Shown here in pieces: positions 53,275 to 63,172 of a stretch of DNA of 64,000 nucleotides. This stretch comes from an uncultured Collinsella sp. (lineage in GTDB: Bacteria > Actinomycetota > Coriobacteriia > Coriobacteriales > Coriobacteriaceae). Both the position numbers and the translations under genes were made by a program. Numbering within the stretch: position 1 is the stretch's first letter; every line of letters starts with the position of its first letter. The stretch is taken from assembly GCA_947507155.1 (NCBI GenBank), contig CANNOC010000001.1, forward strand, positions 1-64,000, written 5' to 3'. The notes under the pieces are model-generated. The model was not told the DNA's origin. It searched no databases and saw only the letters and a program-made list of their open reading frames with translations.

Positions 53275-54834
53275 ATGACTAATAAGATCGGAAAAAAGCG
53301 TAAGATCACATTCTGGACGCGCTTGGGCTTTGGTATGGGCGGTATGCTCAATTCCGGTGCCCTGACCTTTACGCACAGCTACATGGTGCTGTTCCTGTCC
53401 ACGGAGTGTGGCCTGTCCGCAGGCGAGGCTGCACTGATCAGCTCGTTTGCCATCTATGTCAACGCTATTCTTTGCCCGCTGATGGGCTTTGTGGCCGATA
53501 ACTTCTATGCCACCAAGATTGGCCGCATCTTTGGTCGTCGTCGTTTCTGGATCTTGCTGGCCATCCCGATGATGATCGCCGAGCCGCTCATCTTCGTGGC
53601 TACGCCGTTTGGCTTCCCGTACTACTTTGTGCTGTACTTGATCTACAACGTCGCGTACACGTTCTGCACCGCCAACCTGTCGCCGCTTACCATCGAGATG
53701 ACCGACGACTTTAAGGAGCGTACGTACCTCACCGGCTACAAGCATCTCTTTGGTAACGCCGCCGGCTTCCTGATGGCTGCACTTGTGGGCTTCGGCTTTG
53801 GCACCTTCGGCGAGACCAACCCGTTCAGCTACTTCATCATCGCTACGATCAACGCTTCGGTCATGGCAATCTCGCTGCTTTGTGTGTACCTGTCCACGTG
53901 GGAGCACACCCCCGAGGAGGTTGCTCAGGAGAAGATCGAGAGCGTCGGCGAGGGTATCAAGAAGTTCTTTATCGACGTTATCTCCACCTTCCGCAACAAG
54001 TCCTTCCGCAAGGTCCTGTATGCACAGGTCTCCACGAAGCTCGCTGCTGCCTGCTGGTCTGCGTGCCTGTCCTTCTTCATCGTCTACTGCCTGCAGATTC
54101 CTAAGTCCTACGAGTCCGTGATGGAGATGCCTGGCAAGGTCGTCGCTATCGTCTGCACCGCCATCTGGGTCGCCCTCATGGCCAAGAAGGGCTTCCACAA
54201 GTCTTGGTACCTGGCAAATGTCGGTTGCGCTGCGTGCATCATCGCCTTCAACTACTTCGCCTTTGGTCAGATCAACGGCACCTCCACGGTCGCCATCGCC
54301 ATGATCGCCTACCCCATCATCTTCGCCATCTGGAAGTTCTTCTACGTCGGCTTCCAGTACCTGCCCGATGTTCTGCTCAACTACATCCCCGATGTCGATG
54401 AGCTCATCACCCTGCGTCGTCGCGAGGGTATCTACAGCTCCGCTCAGCAGCTCTGCCAGCAGATCGCCCAGGCTATCGCCGTCAACGTATGGGCTATCGT
54501 CCTTGCTGCCTCCGGCTTCATTCAGACCGCCGGCAATAGCGACGCCGTGACCCAGCCCGCTACCGTGCCTCTGTATATCTGCGGCTACATGATCATCGGC
54601 TGCGCCGGCTTCTTCCTGCTTGCAGCCGTCCTTGCCCGCGGCATCAAGATCGACAAGGAGCAGTGCGACGTCCTTTGCGAGGAGATTCACCGAGTCAAGG
54701 AGGGTGGCAAGATGGCCGACGTCAAGCCCGAGGTCAAGGCGCTTTGCGAGGAGCTCTCCGGCTTTAAGTACGAGGACTGCTTTGCCCACAACAACGTTGG
54801 CTTCCAGGACGGTAGCGTAACTCCCGCCGAGTAA
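53275..54834 (+). CDS. GPH/MFS-type sugar:cation symporter (probable uronate/oligouronide transporter)
   Basis: multi-TM protein; WTRLGFGMGGMLNSGALTFTHSYMVLFLSTECGLSAGEAALISSFAIYVNAILCPLMGFVADN; genomic context. Confidence 0.82.
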   Translation: MTNKIGKKRKITFWTRLGFGMGGMLNSGALTFTHSYMVLFLSTECGLSAGEAALISSFAIYVNAILCPLMGFVADNFYATKIGRIFGRRRFWILLAIPMMIAEPLIFVATPFGFPYYFVLYLIYNVAYTFCTANLSPLTIEMTDDFKERTYLTGYKHLFGNAAGFLMAALVGFGFGTFGETNPFSYFIIATINASVMAISLLCVYLSTWEHTPEEVAQEKIESVGEGIKKFFIDVISTFRNKSFRKVLYAQVSTKLAAACWSACLSFFIVYCLQIPKSYESVMEMPGKVVAIVCTAIWVALMAKKGFHKSWYLANVGCAACIIAFNYFAFGQINGTSTVAIAMIAYPIIFAIWKFFYVGFQYLPDVLLNYIPDVDELITLRRREGIYSSAQQLCQQIAQAIAVNVWAIVLAASGFIQTAGNSDAVTQPATVPLYICGYMIIGCAGFFLLAAVLARGIKIDKEQCDVLCEEIHRVKEGGKMADVKPEVKALCEELSGFKYEDCFAHNNVGFQDGSVTPAE

Positions 54835-54949
54835 GGCCGACATATCGTCCAAATCACAGGGCCGTGCCACCGGAATTCCGCCGGCAGGCACGGCCCTTTT
54901 TCAACAGCGTACAATTTGCCTTTAGAGCATCTTTTTGAGGGAGAAACCC

Positions 54950-56545
54950 ATGGAGACGAACGTTATCTGGCGCAACGCCCGCGCGGCCGTGGTCGAGCTT
55001 GACGACGGCGGTTACTTTACCTGTGCCGATACGTGGGAGATCTTTGTCAACGACGAGCCCGCCGGTACCACGAATACGGTCGAGACCTATGTCGACGGCC
55101 TGACCCCCGGCAAGCGCAACCTGGTTCGTTTTGTTTGTGGCGAGCGTGAGCTGAGCGTAGGTGTCACCACGCCGGCTGAGCCCTTTACCATCAACGTTCG
55201 CGACTGTGGCGCCAAGGGCGATGCCGAGCATGATGACACCACCAACATCCAGGCTGCCATCATGGCCTGTCCCAAGGACGGGCGCGTGCTGATTCCCGCC
55301 GGTAGCTATCGTATCAAGTCCCTCTTCCTTAAGAGCAATATCAACATCGAGCTCGCCGACGGGGCAGTGCTGCTGGCCCGCCACGATCGTGCCGCGCTTG
55401 CCTACATTCCGGGCACGGTCACGGGCAACGAGGGCGCCGGTTATGCCGGTACCGATATGCTGCCCCTGGGCCGCTGGGAGGGGGAGAGCTTCTCGACCTA
55501 CTGTTCTACCTTTACGGGTCTGGGCGTGCACGACGTGTGCATCTATGGTCGCGGCGCGATTGACGGTCAGACCGATTTTGCCGAGGACAACTGGTGGAAC
55601 AAGGACTTTAAGAACATCTTCCGTCCCGAGGAGGGCCGCGAGGTCGCCCGTCCGCGCATGATCTTCCTGTCCGAGTGCCAAAACGTGAGCCTTGCCGGCT
55701 TTACCGTGCGCAACAGCCCGGCGTGGAATATCCATCCCGTCCTGTGCGAGCATGTCGACGCGCTTTGCCTGTCGATCGAGGGTCCCAAGAACTCCCACAA
55801 CACCGACGGTTTCGATCCCGAGAGCTGCGGCTTTGTCCGCATCCTTGGCTGTCAGTTCTCGGTGGGCGATGACTGCATCGCCATCAAGAGCGGCAAGCTG
55901 GGCATTGAGCCCGAGCTTCGTCCCGCTACGCACGACGTGCTGATCTCTCACTGCTACATGCACGATGGTCACGGCGCCGTGGTCCTGGGTTCAGAGGCCG
56001 CCGGCGGCATCAAGGACCTTACCGTGAGCAAGTGCCTCTTTGAGCGCACCGACCGCGGCCTGCGCGTCAAGACCCGCCGCGGGCGCGGCAAGGATGCCGT
56101 CAACGAGGGCATTACCTTTGAGCACATTCGCATGGACGAGGTGCTCACGCCCTTCGTGGTCAACTCCTTCTACTTCTGTGACAAGGACGGCAAGACCGAT
56201 TACGTGCAGTCTCGCGAGGCGCTGCCTGTCGACGACCACACGCCCGGCTTTGGTGCCACGACGTTTTGCGATATCGAGGCCACTAACTGCCACGCGGCCG
56301 CTGCCTACATCACGGGCCTGCCCGAGAGTAAAGTAACGCGCCTGACGTTCCAGGATGTCCACGTGACCTTCGCGCCGGATGCCGAGCCCTTTGTCCCGGC
56401 CATGGCCTGCGGCGTTGAGCCCATGGTGCGTCAGGGCATCATTGCGCAAAACGTCAAGGTACTCGATCTGCAAAATGTGGTGATCGAGGGCCAGGACGGC
56501 GAGGAACTGCAGCTCCAGAACGTCGACAAGGTTATCCGTGCGTAG
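54950..56545 (+). CDS. GH28-family polygalacturonase-like glycosidase, no signal peptide seen
   Basis: FTINVRDCGAKGDAEHDDTTNIQAAIMACPKDGRVLIPAGSYRIKSLFLKSNINIELADGAVLLA; SHNTDGFDPESCGFVRILGCQFSVGDDCIAIKSGK; DGHGAVVLGSEAAGG. Confidence 0.92.
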   Translation: METNVIWRNARAAVVELDDGGYFTCADTWEIFVNDEPAGTTNTVETYVDGLTPGKRNLVRFVCGERELSVGVTTPAEPFTINVRDCGAKGDAEHDDTTNIQAAIMACPKDGRVLIPAGSYRIKSLFLKSNINIELADGAVLLARHDRAALAYIPGTVTGNEGAGYAGTDMLPLGRWEGESFSTYCSTFTGLGVHDVCIYGRGAIDGQTDFAEDNWWNKDFKNIFRPEEGREVARPRMIFLSECQNVSLAGFTVRNSPAWNIHPVLCEHVDALCLSIEGPKNSHNTDGFDPESCGFVRILGCQFSVGDDCIAIKSGKLGIEPELRPATHDVLISHCYMHDGHGAVVLGSEAAGGIKDLTVSKCLFERTDRGLRVKTRRGRGKDAVNEGITFEHIRMDEVLTPFVVNSFYFCDKDGKTDYVQSREALPVDDHTPGFGATTFCDIEATNCHAAAAYITGLPESKVTRLTFQDVHVTFAPDAEPFVPAMACGVEPMVRQGIIAQNVKVLDLQNVVIEGQDGEELQLQNVDKVIRA

Positions 56546-56679
56546 GCGTTTGCTCCTAAACAATTAAATTCGGTATGTCGCGGCGCGCGATGGGCAGGGC
56601 CTTCCCGACCCATTGCGCGAACTTTTTATATGCCGAAACTGCAACGTAGACGGTCTACGACGAAAGGACGCGGTGACTG

Positions 56680-58845
56680 ATGATGAGTGAGAGACGATTT
56701 TTTGAGGTTTCGCCCGAGCGTGCGGGGGCATATCACAGTATCTCTAAGGCCTTGGAGGCAATTGACGAATCCTGTCCGAATGACGGACGGCCGGTGACAA
56801 TCCATATCGAGCCGGGTGAGTACCGCGAACGGGTCGAGATTCGTCGCTCGCATGTGACGATTGAGGGAGAGACGGCCGACAGCGTGCGTATCGTTGGCGG
56901 CCTTGCGGCGCAGATGCCCTCGGAGGACGGCAGCGGCCAGGACAGAAAGCTCGGCACCTTCCGCACGTATACGGTGCTGGTCGATGCCGATGACGTGACG
57001 CTTGCAAACCTCACGATCGAAAACGATGCGGGCGATGGGCGCGAGGTCGGTCAGGCGATTGCCCTGTATGCTGATGGCGACCGTCTGGTTGTCGATGCCT
57101 GCTGCATTAAGGGACACCAAGACACGCTGTTTTTGGGTCCGCTGCCGCCGCATGAGGCCAAACCGGGCGGGTTTATAGGACCCAAACAGTATGCGCCGCG
57201 CCGGGTGGGGCGCCAGTATTTTCGACGTTGCCGGATCGAGGGCGATGTCGACTTTATCTTTGGCGGCGCGCGTGCCTACTTTGAGGGGTGCGAGATTCGC
57301 TCGCTCAACCGCGATATGGACGTGAACGGCTACGTGACGGCGGCGTCGACGCCCGAAGGCGAGCCGCACGGCTTTGTGTTCCACGGCTGTTCGTTTACAG
57401 CTCCGGATGGCGTGGCGCCGGATTCGGTCTACCTGGGTCGTCCTTGGCGCGAATGGGCGCAAACTGTGCTGATCGATTGCTGGCTGGGGCGACATATCAA
57501 GCGCGAAGGCTGGTGGGATTGGAATAAGCCGGCGGCGCACAGCTGCGCGCAGTATGCTGGCGCAATCCTGCATGGGCCGGCGGGTGATACTACCGACTGG
57601 GTGCCGTGGGCAAATAAACTCGATGTGATGGCTGCCGCCGGGTACGCCCGCGAACAGGTGCTTGCCGGTGCGGACGGCTGGGATCCCGAGGGCGGCGACG
57701 GTGATGCGGTGGAGACGGCTGGGCTATCTGCCAATGGCCGCACCGTGCACATCGAGACGTACTGCGAAGACGAGCCTGCGCTGCGTGCCCGGCTGAAGCG
57801 CGAGGGACGTTCGGCTGCTTTTACGGGCAAGACTCCTGCAGATTTTGAGGCATGGAAGATTGCGACCAGGACTCGTCTGTACGATGTTTTGGGTCTTTCG
57901 CTTATGGACCGCGTCCCGATTGAGATTCGTGAGCTCAGCCGCGTGCGGGTTGCCGGCGGCATCGTGCGCACCCATGCGATATTGCAGGTTGAGCACGATG
58001 TGTGGATGCCGTTTTACCTGTTGGAGCCGTCTTGTCCTAAGCTTGATGAGCGGGGGCTCAAACGCTGTTATATCTGCCCGCATGGCCATCAGGGAGCGGG
58101 TGCTGCAAGCGTAGCCGGTGTTGCGGGCGTGCCGGCTGTCGATGATGCCGTGCGTAAGTTCAATTATGACTACGGTCTGCGTTTGGCACGCATGGGTTAC
58201 GTAACCGTCTGTCCTGATGCGCGCGGTTGGGGATACCGTCGTGACTGGAAGGGCCAGGGCGATGACGAGAACAGCTACCTGCGCGGTACGTGTCTGAATC
58301 AAGCACGTATGGCCGAGCCACTGGGTCTTACGGTTGCGGGCCTCAACGTCTGGGACAACATGCGCTTGATCGATTACTTGGAGGCGCGCGGCGACATTGC
58401 CATGGATGACTTGGGTTGCTTTGGTTTTTCGGGTGGCGGCTACATGACGTTGTACCTGGCCGCACTCGACCCGCGTGTGCGCAAGGCGTTTGTCTCGGGC
58501 TATCTGTACGGTGTCGATGATTCGCTGCTGCATCTCAATGGCAATTGCAGCTGCAACTACACGCCCGGACTTTGGCGCTTACTCGACATGGGCGATATTG
58601 CCTCGCTCATCGCGCCGCATCCGCTGCTGGTGCAAAGCTGCGAAGAGGATCATCTGAACGGTTCGCGCGGGCTGAAAAATGTTGACGAGCAGCTCGAGAT
58701 CGTGCGCGATGCCTACAAGTTGCTGGGTCGCAGAGATGGCCTGCGGCACGAGGTGTGTCCGGGTGAACACCATCTGGGCGTGGCACATCTTGCCGAGGAT
58801 ATCGAATGGCTCGATTCGCACGTTGCGGAATGCGCCCGTGCATAG
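56680..58845 (+). CDS. fusion: N-terminal pectinesterase (CE8) + C-terminal alpha/beta-hydrolase (acetyl esterase-like)
   Basis: N-terminal ITIEGE-like beta-helix, GHQDTLFLGPLPPHE, CRIEGDVDFIFGGARAYFEGCEI, YLGRPWREWAQTVLID; C-terminal FGFSGGGYMTLYLAALDPRVRKAFVSGYLYG with Gly-x-Ser-Gly-Gly nucleophile. Confidence 0.88.
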   Translation: MMSERRFFEVSPERAGAYHSISKALEAIDESCPNDGRPVTIHIEPGEYRERVEIRRSHVTIEGETADSVRIVGGLAAQMPSEDGSGQDRKLGTFRTYTVLVDADDVTLANLTIENDAGDGREVGQAIALYADGDRLVVDACCIKGHQDTLFLGPLPPHEAKPGGFIGPKQYAPRRVGRQYFRRCRIEGDVDFIFGGARAYFEGCEIRSLNRDMDVNGYVTAASTPEGEPHGFVFHGCSFTAPDGVAPDSVYLGRPWREWAQTVLIDCWLGRHIKREGWWDWNKPAAHSCAQYAGAILHGPAGDTTDWVPWANKLDVMAAAGYAREQVLAGADGWDPEGGDGDAVETAGLSANGRTVHIETYCEDEPALRARLKREGRSAAFTGKTPADFEAWKIATRTRLYDVLGLSLMDRVPIEIRELSRVRVAGGIVRTHAILQVEHDVWMPFYLLEPSCPKLDERGLKRCYICPHGHQGAGAASVAGVAGVPAVDDAVRKFNYDYGLRLARMGYVTVCPDARGWGYRRDWKGQGDDENSYLRGTCLNQARMAEPLGLTVAGLNVWDNMRLIDYLEARGDIAMDDLGCFGFSGGGYMTLYLAALDPRVRKAFVSGYLYGVDDSLLHLNGNCSCNYTPGLWRLLDMGDIASLIAPHPLLVQSCEEDHLNGSRGLKNVDEQLEIVRDAYKLLGRRDGLRHEVCPGEHHLGVAHLAEDIEWLDSHVAECARA

Positions 58846-58914
58846 CCCCTCGGCATGCTGCGAATAAACGGTACGTTCCTGTATGACCGTCGATGGGCGG
58901 ATGAGGAGAAGATT

Positions 58915-59583
58915 ATGGAAACGAAGAGCTTGAATGAATCGACCATTTGCTGCTTTGGCGATTCGACCACCTGGGGCGATAACGGCTGCGGTGGGGGAGG
59001 CAACGACATTTCGTGGACCTCGCACTTGGGCGCGCTACTGGGCGGCGCAACCATCGAGAACTTTGGCATCAAGGGCTCGCGCATCGCCGTCAAGGCCGAC
59101 CGCAGCGATTCGTTTGTCGAGCGCCTGGACGGCATCGGCAATGCGGCTGATATCTACATCGTCTTTGGTGGCGTCAACGACTTTAGCCGCAACGTGCCGC
59201 TTGGCGAGTTGGGCAGTACCGATGTGCACGAGTTCTATGGTGCACTCGATTACCTGATCCGCACCATCACGGCGCGTTCGCCCCAGGCAAAGCTTGTGTT
59301 TATGACGCCGTGCAAGACGAGCGGTAAGCACGAGAAGGATATCCCGGCAAGCGATGAGCTCAATCACCTGGGGTTGACGCAGGTCGCCTACGTAAAGGCG
59401 ATGCTCGAGGTCTGTGACCGCTACTCCGTTCCGGTGATTGACCTGTATGCGCAAAGTGGCATCAGCCCGTTTTTGCCAGAGCACCGCGAGCTCTATATGC
59501 CGGACGGTCTGCATTACAGTCCTGCCGGCTATGAGCGCCTGGCGCATCGCATCGCCGCGGGTCTCACCGCCGTTTGCCGCTAA
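58915..59583 (+). CDS. SGNH/GDSL-hydrolase family esterase
   Basis: TICCFGDSTTWGDNGCGGGG; IYIVFGGVNDFSRN; PDGLHYSPAGYERLAHRI. Confidence 0.87.
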   Translation: METKSLNESTICCFGDSTTWGDNGCGGGGNDISWTSHLGALLGGATIENFGIKGSRIAVKADRSDSFVERLDGIGNAADIYIVFGGVNDFSRNVPLGELGSTDVHEFYGALDYLIRTITARSPQAKLVFMTPCKTSGKHEKDIPASDELNHLGLTQVAYVKAMLEVCDRYSVPVIDLYAQSGISPFLPEHRELYMPDGLHYSPAGYERLAHRIAAGLTAVCR

Positions 59584-59597
59584 AAGTCTGCCGTTTG

Positions 59598-59664
59598 CGG
59601 GGAATATAGGGTTAACGTTCACCCTATATTCCCCGTTCGCGTTACACTAGGGGTAACGTTCACC
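59598..59664. promoter_or_regulatory. two AACGTTCACC operators upstream of the GH105 gene, the first in the loop of a perfect 15-bp inverted repeat
   Basis: cggggaatatagggt-taacgttc-accctatattccccg (59598-59635); gggtaacgttcacc (59651-59664). Confidence 0.8.
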
Positions 59665-59690
59665 TATCGTTTATGTCAGAGGGGATAGCA

Positions 59691-60929
59691 ATGGGTTGCA
59701 ATCAAATCCTGGACCGTTATATCGAGCAGTTGATCGAAACCTCTACGCCGCAGGCGCCGGCTTGGAATATCGAAAAGATTCGCGCCGGCAAGGAGAACAC
59801 CTGGAACTATATCGACGGCTGCATGATCAAGGCGCTCATCGAGCTGTACGAGATCACGGGTGAGCAGCGCTACCTGACCTTTGCCGATGACTACATCGAT
59901 TTCTTTGTCCAGGACGACGGTACCATCAAGCATTACAACCCGCAGGATTACAACCTCGATAACGTCAATGCGGGCAAGACCCTCTACAAGCTGTATGACC
60001 TGGTGGGCAAGCCCAAGTACCGTGCCGCCATGGACACCATCTACCGCCAGCTCGAGACCCAGCCGCGCACCAAAGAAGGCGTGTTTTGGCACAAGGCCGT
60101 CTATCCCAACCAGATCTGGCTCGATGGCATGTATATGGCCCAGCCGTTCTACATGCAGTACGAGCTGAGCTTCCACAACCGTCGTGCCTGCTCGGACAGC
60201 TTCCATATGTTCCAGGTCGTGCATGACCTGATGCGCAACCCCCTCAACGGTCTGTACTATCACGCTTACGACGCGAGCCGCAAACAGTTCTGGTGCGACC
60301 CGGTCACCGGCCTTTCGGCTAACTTCTGGCTGCGCGCCGAGGGCTGGTTTGCCATGGCACTCATCGATACCTGGGAGCTCATGCCGCCTTCGATGTCAGC
60401 CGAGAAGGACGAGATTCGCAAGATGTTCCACGACCTGATCGACGCCATGCTGCCGTATCAGGACGAGAAGACCGGCATGTGGCATCAGGTCATCAACCTG
60501 CCCAATATCGCCCCCAACTACCTGGAGGAGTCGGGCAGCGCCATCTTTGCCAACGCCATCATGAAGGGCGTGCGTCTGGGCGTGCTGGGCGAGCGTTACT
60601 ACCAGTACGGCCGTCGCGCCTTCGACGGCATCTGCGAGACCTGCCTGTCCGAGTATGACGGGCAGCTGGCGCTCGACAACATCTGCCTGGTTGCGGGCTT
60701 GGGAAACACCGCGCACCGCGAGGGCACGTTTGATTACTACATGAGCGAGCCCGTGGTCAAAAATGATGCAAAGGGTGTGGCGCCGCTGGTGCTTGCCTAT
60801 ATCGAGACCATGCATCACGACAAGCTGGCCGGTAAGCGCGATCCGCTCGCCCCCTCGGGCGTGTGCTCCATCGAGGACCCGTTTGGCGGATACACCCCGG
60901 GCATCAACGCTCATAAGGGATGTGAATAG
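59691..60929 (+). CDS. GH105-family unsaturated rhamnogalacturonyl hydrolase-like protein
   Basis: TWNYIDGCMIKALIELYEITGEQRYLTFADDYIDFFVQ; HKAVYPNQIWLDGMYMAQPFYMQYE; LRAEGWFAMALIDT; SGSAIFANAIMKGVRLG. Confidence 0.9.
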   Translation: MGCNQILDRYIEQLIETSTPQAPAWNIEKIRAGKENTWNYIDGCMIKALIELYEITGEQRYLTFADDYIDFFVQDDGTIKHYNPQDYNLDNVNAGKTLYKLYDLVGKPKYRAAMDTIYRQLETQPRTKEGVFWHKAVYPNQIWLDGMYMAQPFYMQYELSFHNRRACSDSFHMFQVVHDLMRNPLNGLYYHAYDASRKQFWCDPVTGLSANFWLRAEGWFAMALIDTWELMPPSMSAEKDEIRKMFHDLIDAMLPYQDEKTGMWHQVINLPNIAPNYLEESGSAIFANAIMKGVRLGVLGERYYQYGRRAFDGICETCLSEYDGQLALDNICLVAGLGNTAHREGTFDYYMSEPVVKNDAKGVAPLVLAYIETMHHDKLAGKRDPLAPSGVCSIEDPFGGYTPGINAHKGCE

Positions 60930-60930
60930 C

Positions 60931-61836
60931 ATGGGGGCTGTTACTCCGGGCGTACGTTTGCACGACCTTCCGCAGGGGACCGTCGAGGAACGCATTCGCA
61001 TGGCGGGAGAGCTGGGCTTTTCGTGCATTCAGCTGCCAAGCAAGGTGCTCTATGCATCGATGGGGGTCGATCGAGGCGGCCTGACCCGCGAGCTTGCCGA
61101 TCATTTGCGTGCGGTGCTCGACGAGGCGGGCGTTTCGGTCGCCGTGCTCGGCTGCTATAAGAATTTGGCGACGCCCGATCGCCAACAGCTCATGGATAAC
61201 TATGCCGAGTACGAGGCATGCCTGAACTTTGCCCAGATGCTCGGCGGATGCCCGGTTGGCACCGAGACCGGTCGCCCCAATGCGCAGAACCGCGTCGCGG
61301 ACGACCGCATGACCGACGAGGCACTCGATGCGTTTGCAGACGGACTTGCACACGTCTGCGATCGGGCCGAGGCCGTGGGCGGGCAAATACTGATCGAGCC
61401 CGGTTGGAACGAGACGGTTAATACGCCGGATCGCTGCCGTGAGGTGCTGGAGCGCGTCTCGAGCCCGTCGCTCGGCGTGATCTACGACCCAGTGTCGCTG
61501 CTGCACCCCAGCGTCGTTGACGAAGCGCAGGAAATTACCGCGCGCATGCTCTACTTATGCGGCAGCAAGATCCGCGTGCTGCACGCCAAGGATTATGAGG
61601 TCGTCGACAACGAGGACGAAGCCGGTTGGTGCGACGGTACGGGTTCGCGCCTGGTGTGCCATGGCGTGGGCGAGACGGGACGATACGACTTTGAGCCCGT
61701 GGTGGCCTGGGCGGCTGCCGCCTGCCCTGGGATTCCCTGCGTGGTCGAGAACAGTGTGCCGGCGACGGGGGCTGACTGCCTGGCGACACTCGAGCACATG
61801 TCCGCTCGCTGCGGGGCTTTGCATCGCGAGTTATAG
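60931..61836 (+). CDS. sugar phosphate isomerase/epimerase (AP-endonuclease-2-like TIM barrel)
   Basis: LGFSCIQLPSKVLYASMG; ILIEPGWNETVNTPDRCREVLERVSSPSLGVIYDPVSLLHP; HAKDYEVVDNE. Confidence 0.8.
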   Translation: MGAVTPGVRLHDLPQGTVEERIRMAGELGFSCIQLPSKVLYASMGVDRGGLTRELADHLRAVLDEAGVSVAVLGCYKNLATPDRQQLMDNYAEYEACLNFAQMLGGCPVGTETGRPNAQNRVADDRMTDEALDAFADGLAHVCDRAEAVGGQILIEPGWNETVNTPDRCREVLERVSSPSLGVIYDPVSLLHPSVVDEAQEITARMLYLCGSKIRVLHAKDYEVVDNEDEAGWCDGTGSRLVCHGVGETGRYDFEPVVAWAAAACPGIPCVVENSVPATGADCLATLEHMSARCGALHREL

Positions 61837-61939
61837 CATTGGCTTTTGTCGTGTCGGCAGATTGAGATTACCTGTATGGGGGCGGCGGTGAAGGGTCTTT
61901 ATCGTCGCCCCATTGGATTGCATTAAAAAGGGGAGTTGC

Positions 61940-63157
61940 GTGGCTATCCACATTGTCGAAGAGGCGAATCGTTGCCTGGGTTGTAAAAGGGCGTCCTGTC
62001 AGCTTAAGGGCTGCCCAGTTCAGACGCCTATTCCGCAGGTCATCGACCTGTTCAAACAGCGTCGTCTAGAAGAGGCGGGCGAGCTACTGTTCCAGAACAA
62101 TCCCATGAGCGCGGTCTGCTCCATGGTGTGCAATCATTCGGGCCAGTGCGAGGGTGCTTGCATCCAGGGCCGTAAGGGCACACCCGTGCATTTTTCGAGC
62201 ATCGAGCACTATATCTCGACAGCGTATTTAGATCGTAAGGAGTGGACGCCCGCGCCGTCGTGTGGCAAACAGGTTGCTGTGGTCGGTTCCGGTCCCGCCG
62301 GTATTACCGTGGCCATTAAGATGGCCCAGCTGGGCTGTGCCGTCACGGTATTTGAACAGCGCCCCGAGATCGGCGGTGTGCTGGAATACGGTATCCCCGA
62401 GTTCCGCCTGCCCCGTGCGCTCGTACAAAAGTACCGTCACGTGATGTGCTCGCTTGGCGTGCGCGTGCGCCCCTCGACCACCATCGGTGGCGCGCTGCAT
62501 ATCGACGACCTGCTGCGCGACGGCTACGATGCGGTCTTTGTTGGTACCGGTACCTGGCGAGCTCGCAAGTTGGGTATTCCCGGCGAGTCGCGCGGCAACG
62601 TGCTGTTTGGTATCGATTACTTGGTCGATCCCACGAGCGTGGCTATCGGGCAGAACGTGGCGGTCATCGGTGCCGGTAATGTGGCCATGGATGTGGCCCG
62701 CACGGCGCTGCGTTCGGGTGCTCGCAAGGTCACTGTGTATGCACGCTCGCGCCATATCTCGGCCATCGACGACGAGGTCGAGCTGACCGAGCTTGACGGT
62801 GCCGAGATTGTGTGCGGCAAGGCGATCTGCGCCATCGACGATAACGGTCCGGTGTTCGAGACGGCTATCTTTGACGAGGACAACAATGTGGTGGGCTACG
62901 AGGAGGAGCTCGACCATGTGTCTGCCGACACAGTTGTGATTGCGGCTTCGCAGGTGCCCAAAGACAAGCTTGTGCTTACGACGGGCGGCCTGGAGACCGA
63001 CCATCGTGGCCTGCTTTCGGTCGACGAGAACGGCATGACAACGGTGCCTGGCGTCTTTGCCGCCGGCGACGTGGTTAACGGCCCGCTCACGGTGGTTCAT
63101 GCCGTGGCAGGCGCCAAGCTCGCCGTCGAAGGCATGACCAGCTACCTGGGCCTCTAA
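61940..63157 (+). CDS. glutamate synthase small subunit/NfnB-like FAD-NAD(P) oxidoreductase
   Basis: RCLGCKRASCQLKGCPVQTPIPQVIDLFKQ; VAVVGSGPAGITVAIKMAQLG; GGVLEYGIPEFRLPRALV; VFAAGDVVNGPLTVVHAVAGAKLA; GTG start. Confidence 0.9.
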   Translation: MAIHIVEEANRCLGCKRASCQLKGCPVQTPIPQVIDLFKQRRLEEAGELLFQNNPMSAVCSMVCNHSGQCEGACIQGRKGTPVHFSSIEHYISTAYLDRKEWTPAPSCGKQVAVVGSGPAGITVAIKMAQLGCAVTVFEQRPEIGGVLEYGIPEFRLPRALVQKYRHVMCSLGVRVRPSTTIGGALHIDDLLRDGYDAVFVGTGTWRARKLGIPGESRGNVLFGIDYLVDPTSVAIGQNVAVIGAGNVAMDVARTALRSGARKVTVYARSRHISAIDDEVELTELDGAEIVCGKAICAIDDNGPVFETAIFDEDNNVVGYEEELDHVSADTVVIAASQVPKDKLVLTTGGLETDHRGLLSVDENGMTTVPGVFAAGDVVNGPLTVVHAVAGAKLAVEGMTSYLGL

Positions 63158-63172
63158 CACATTCCATCCATT

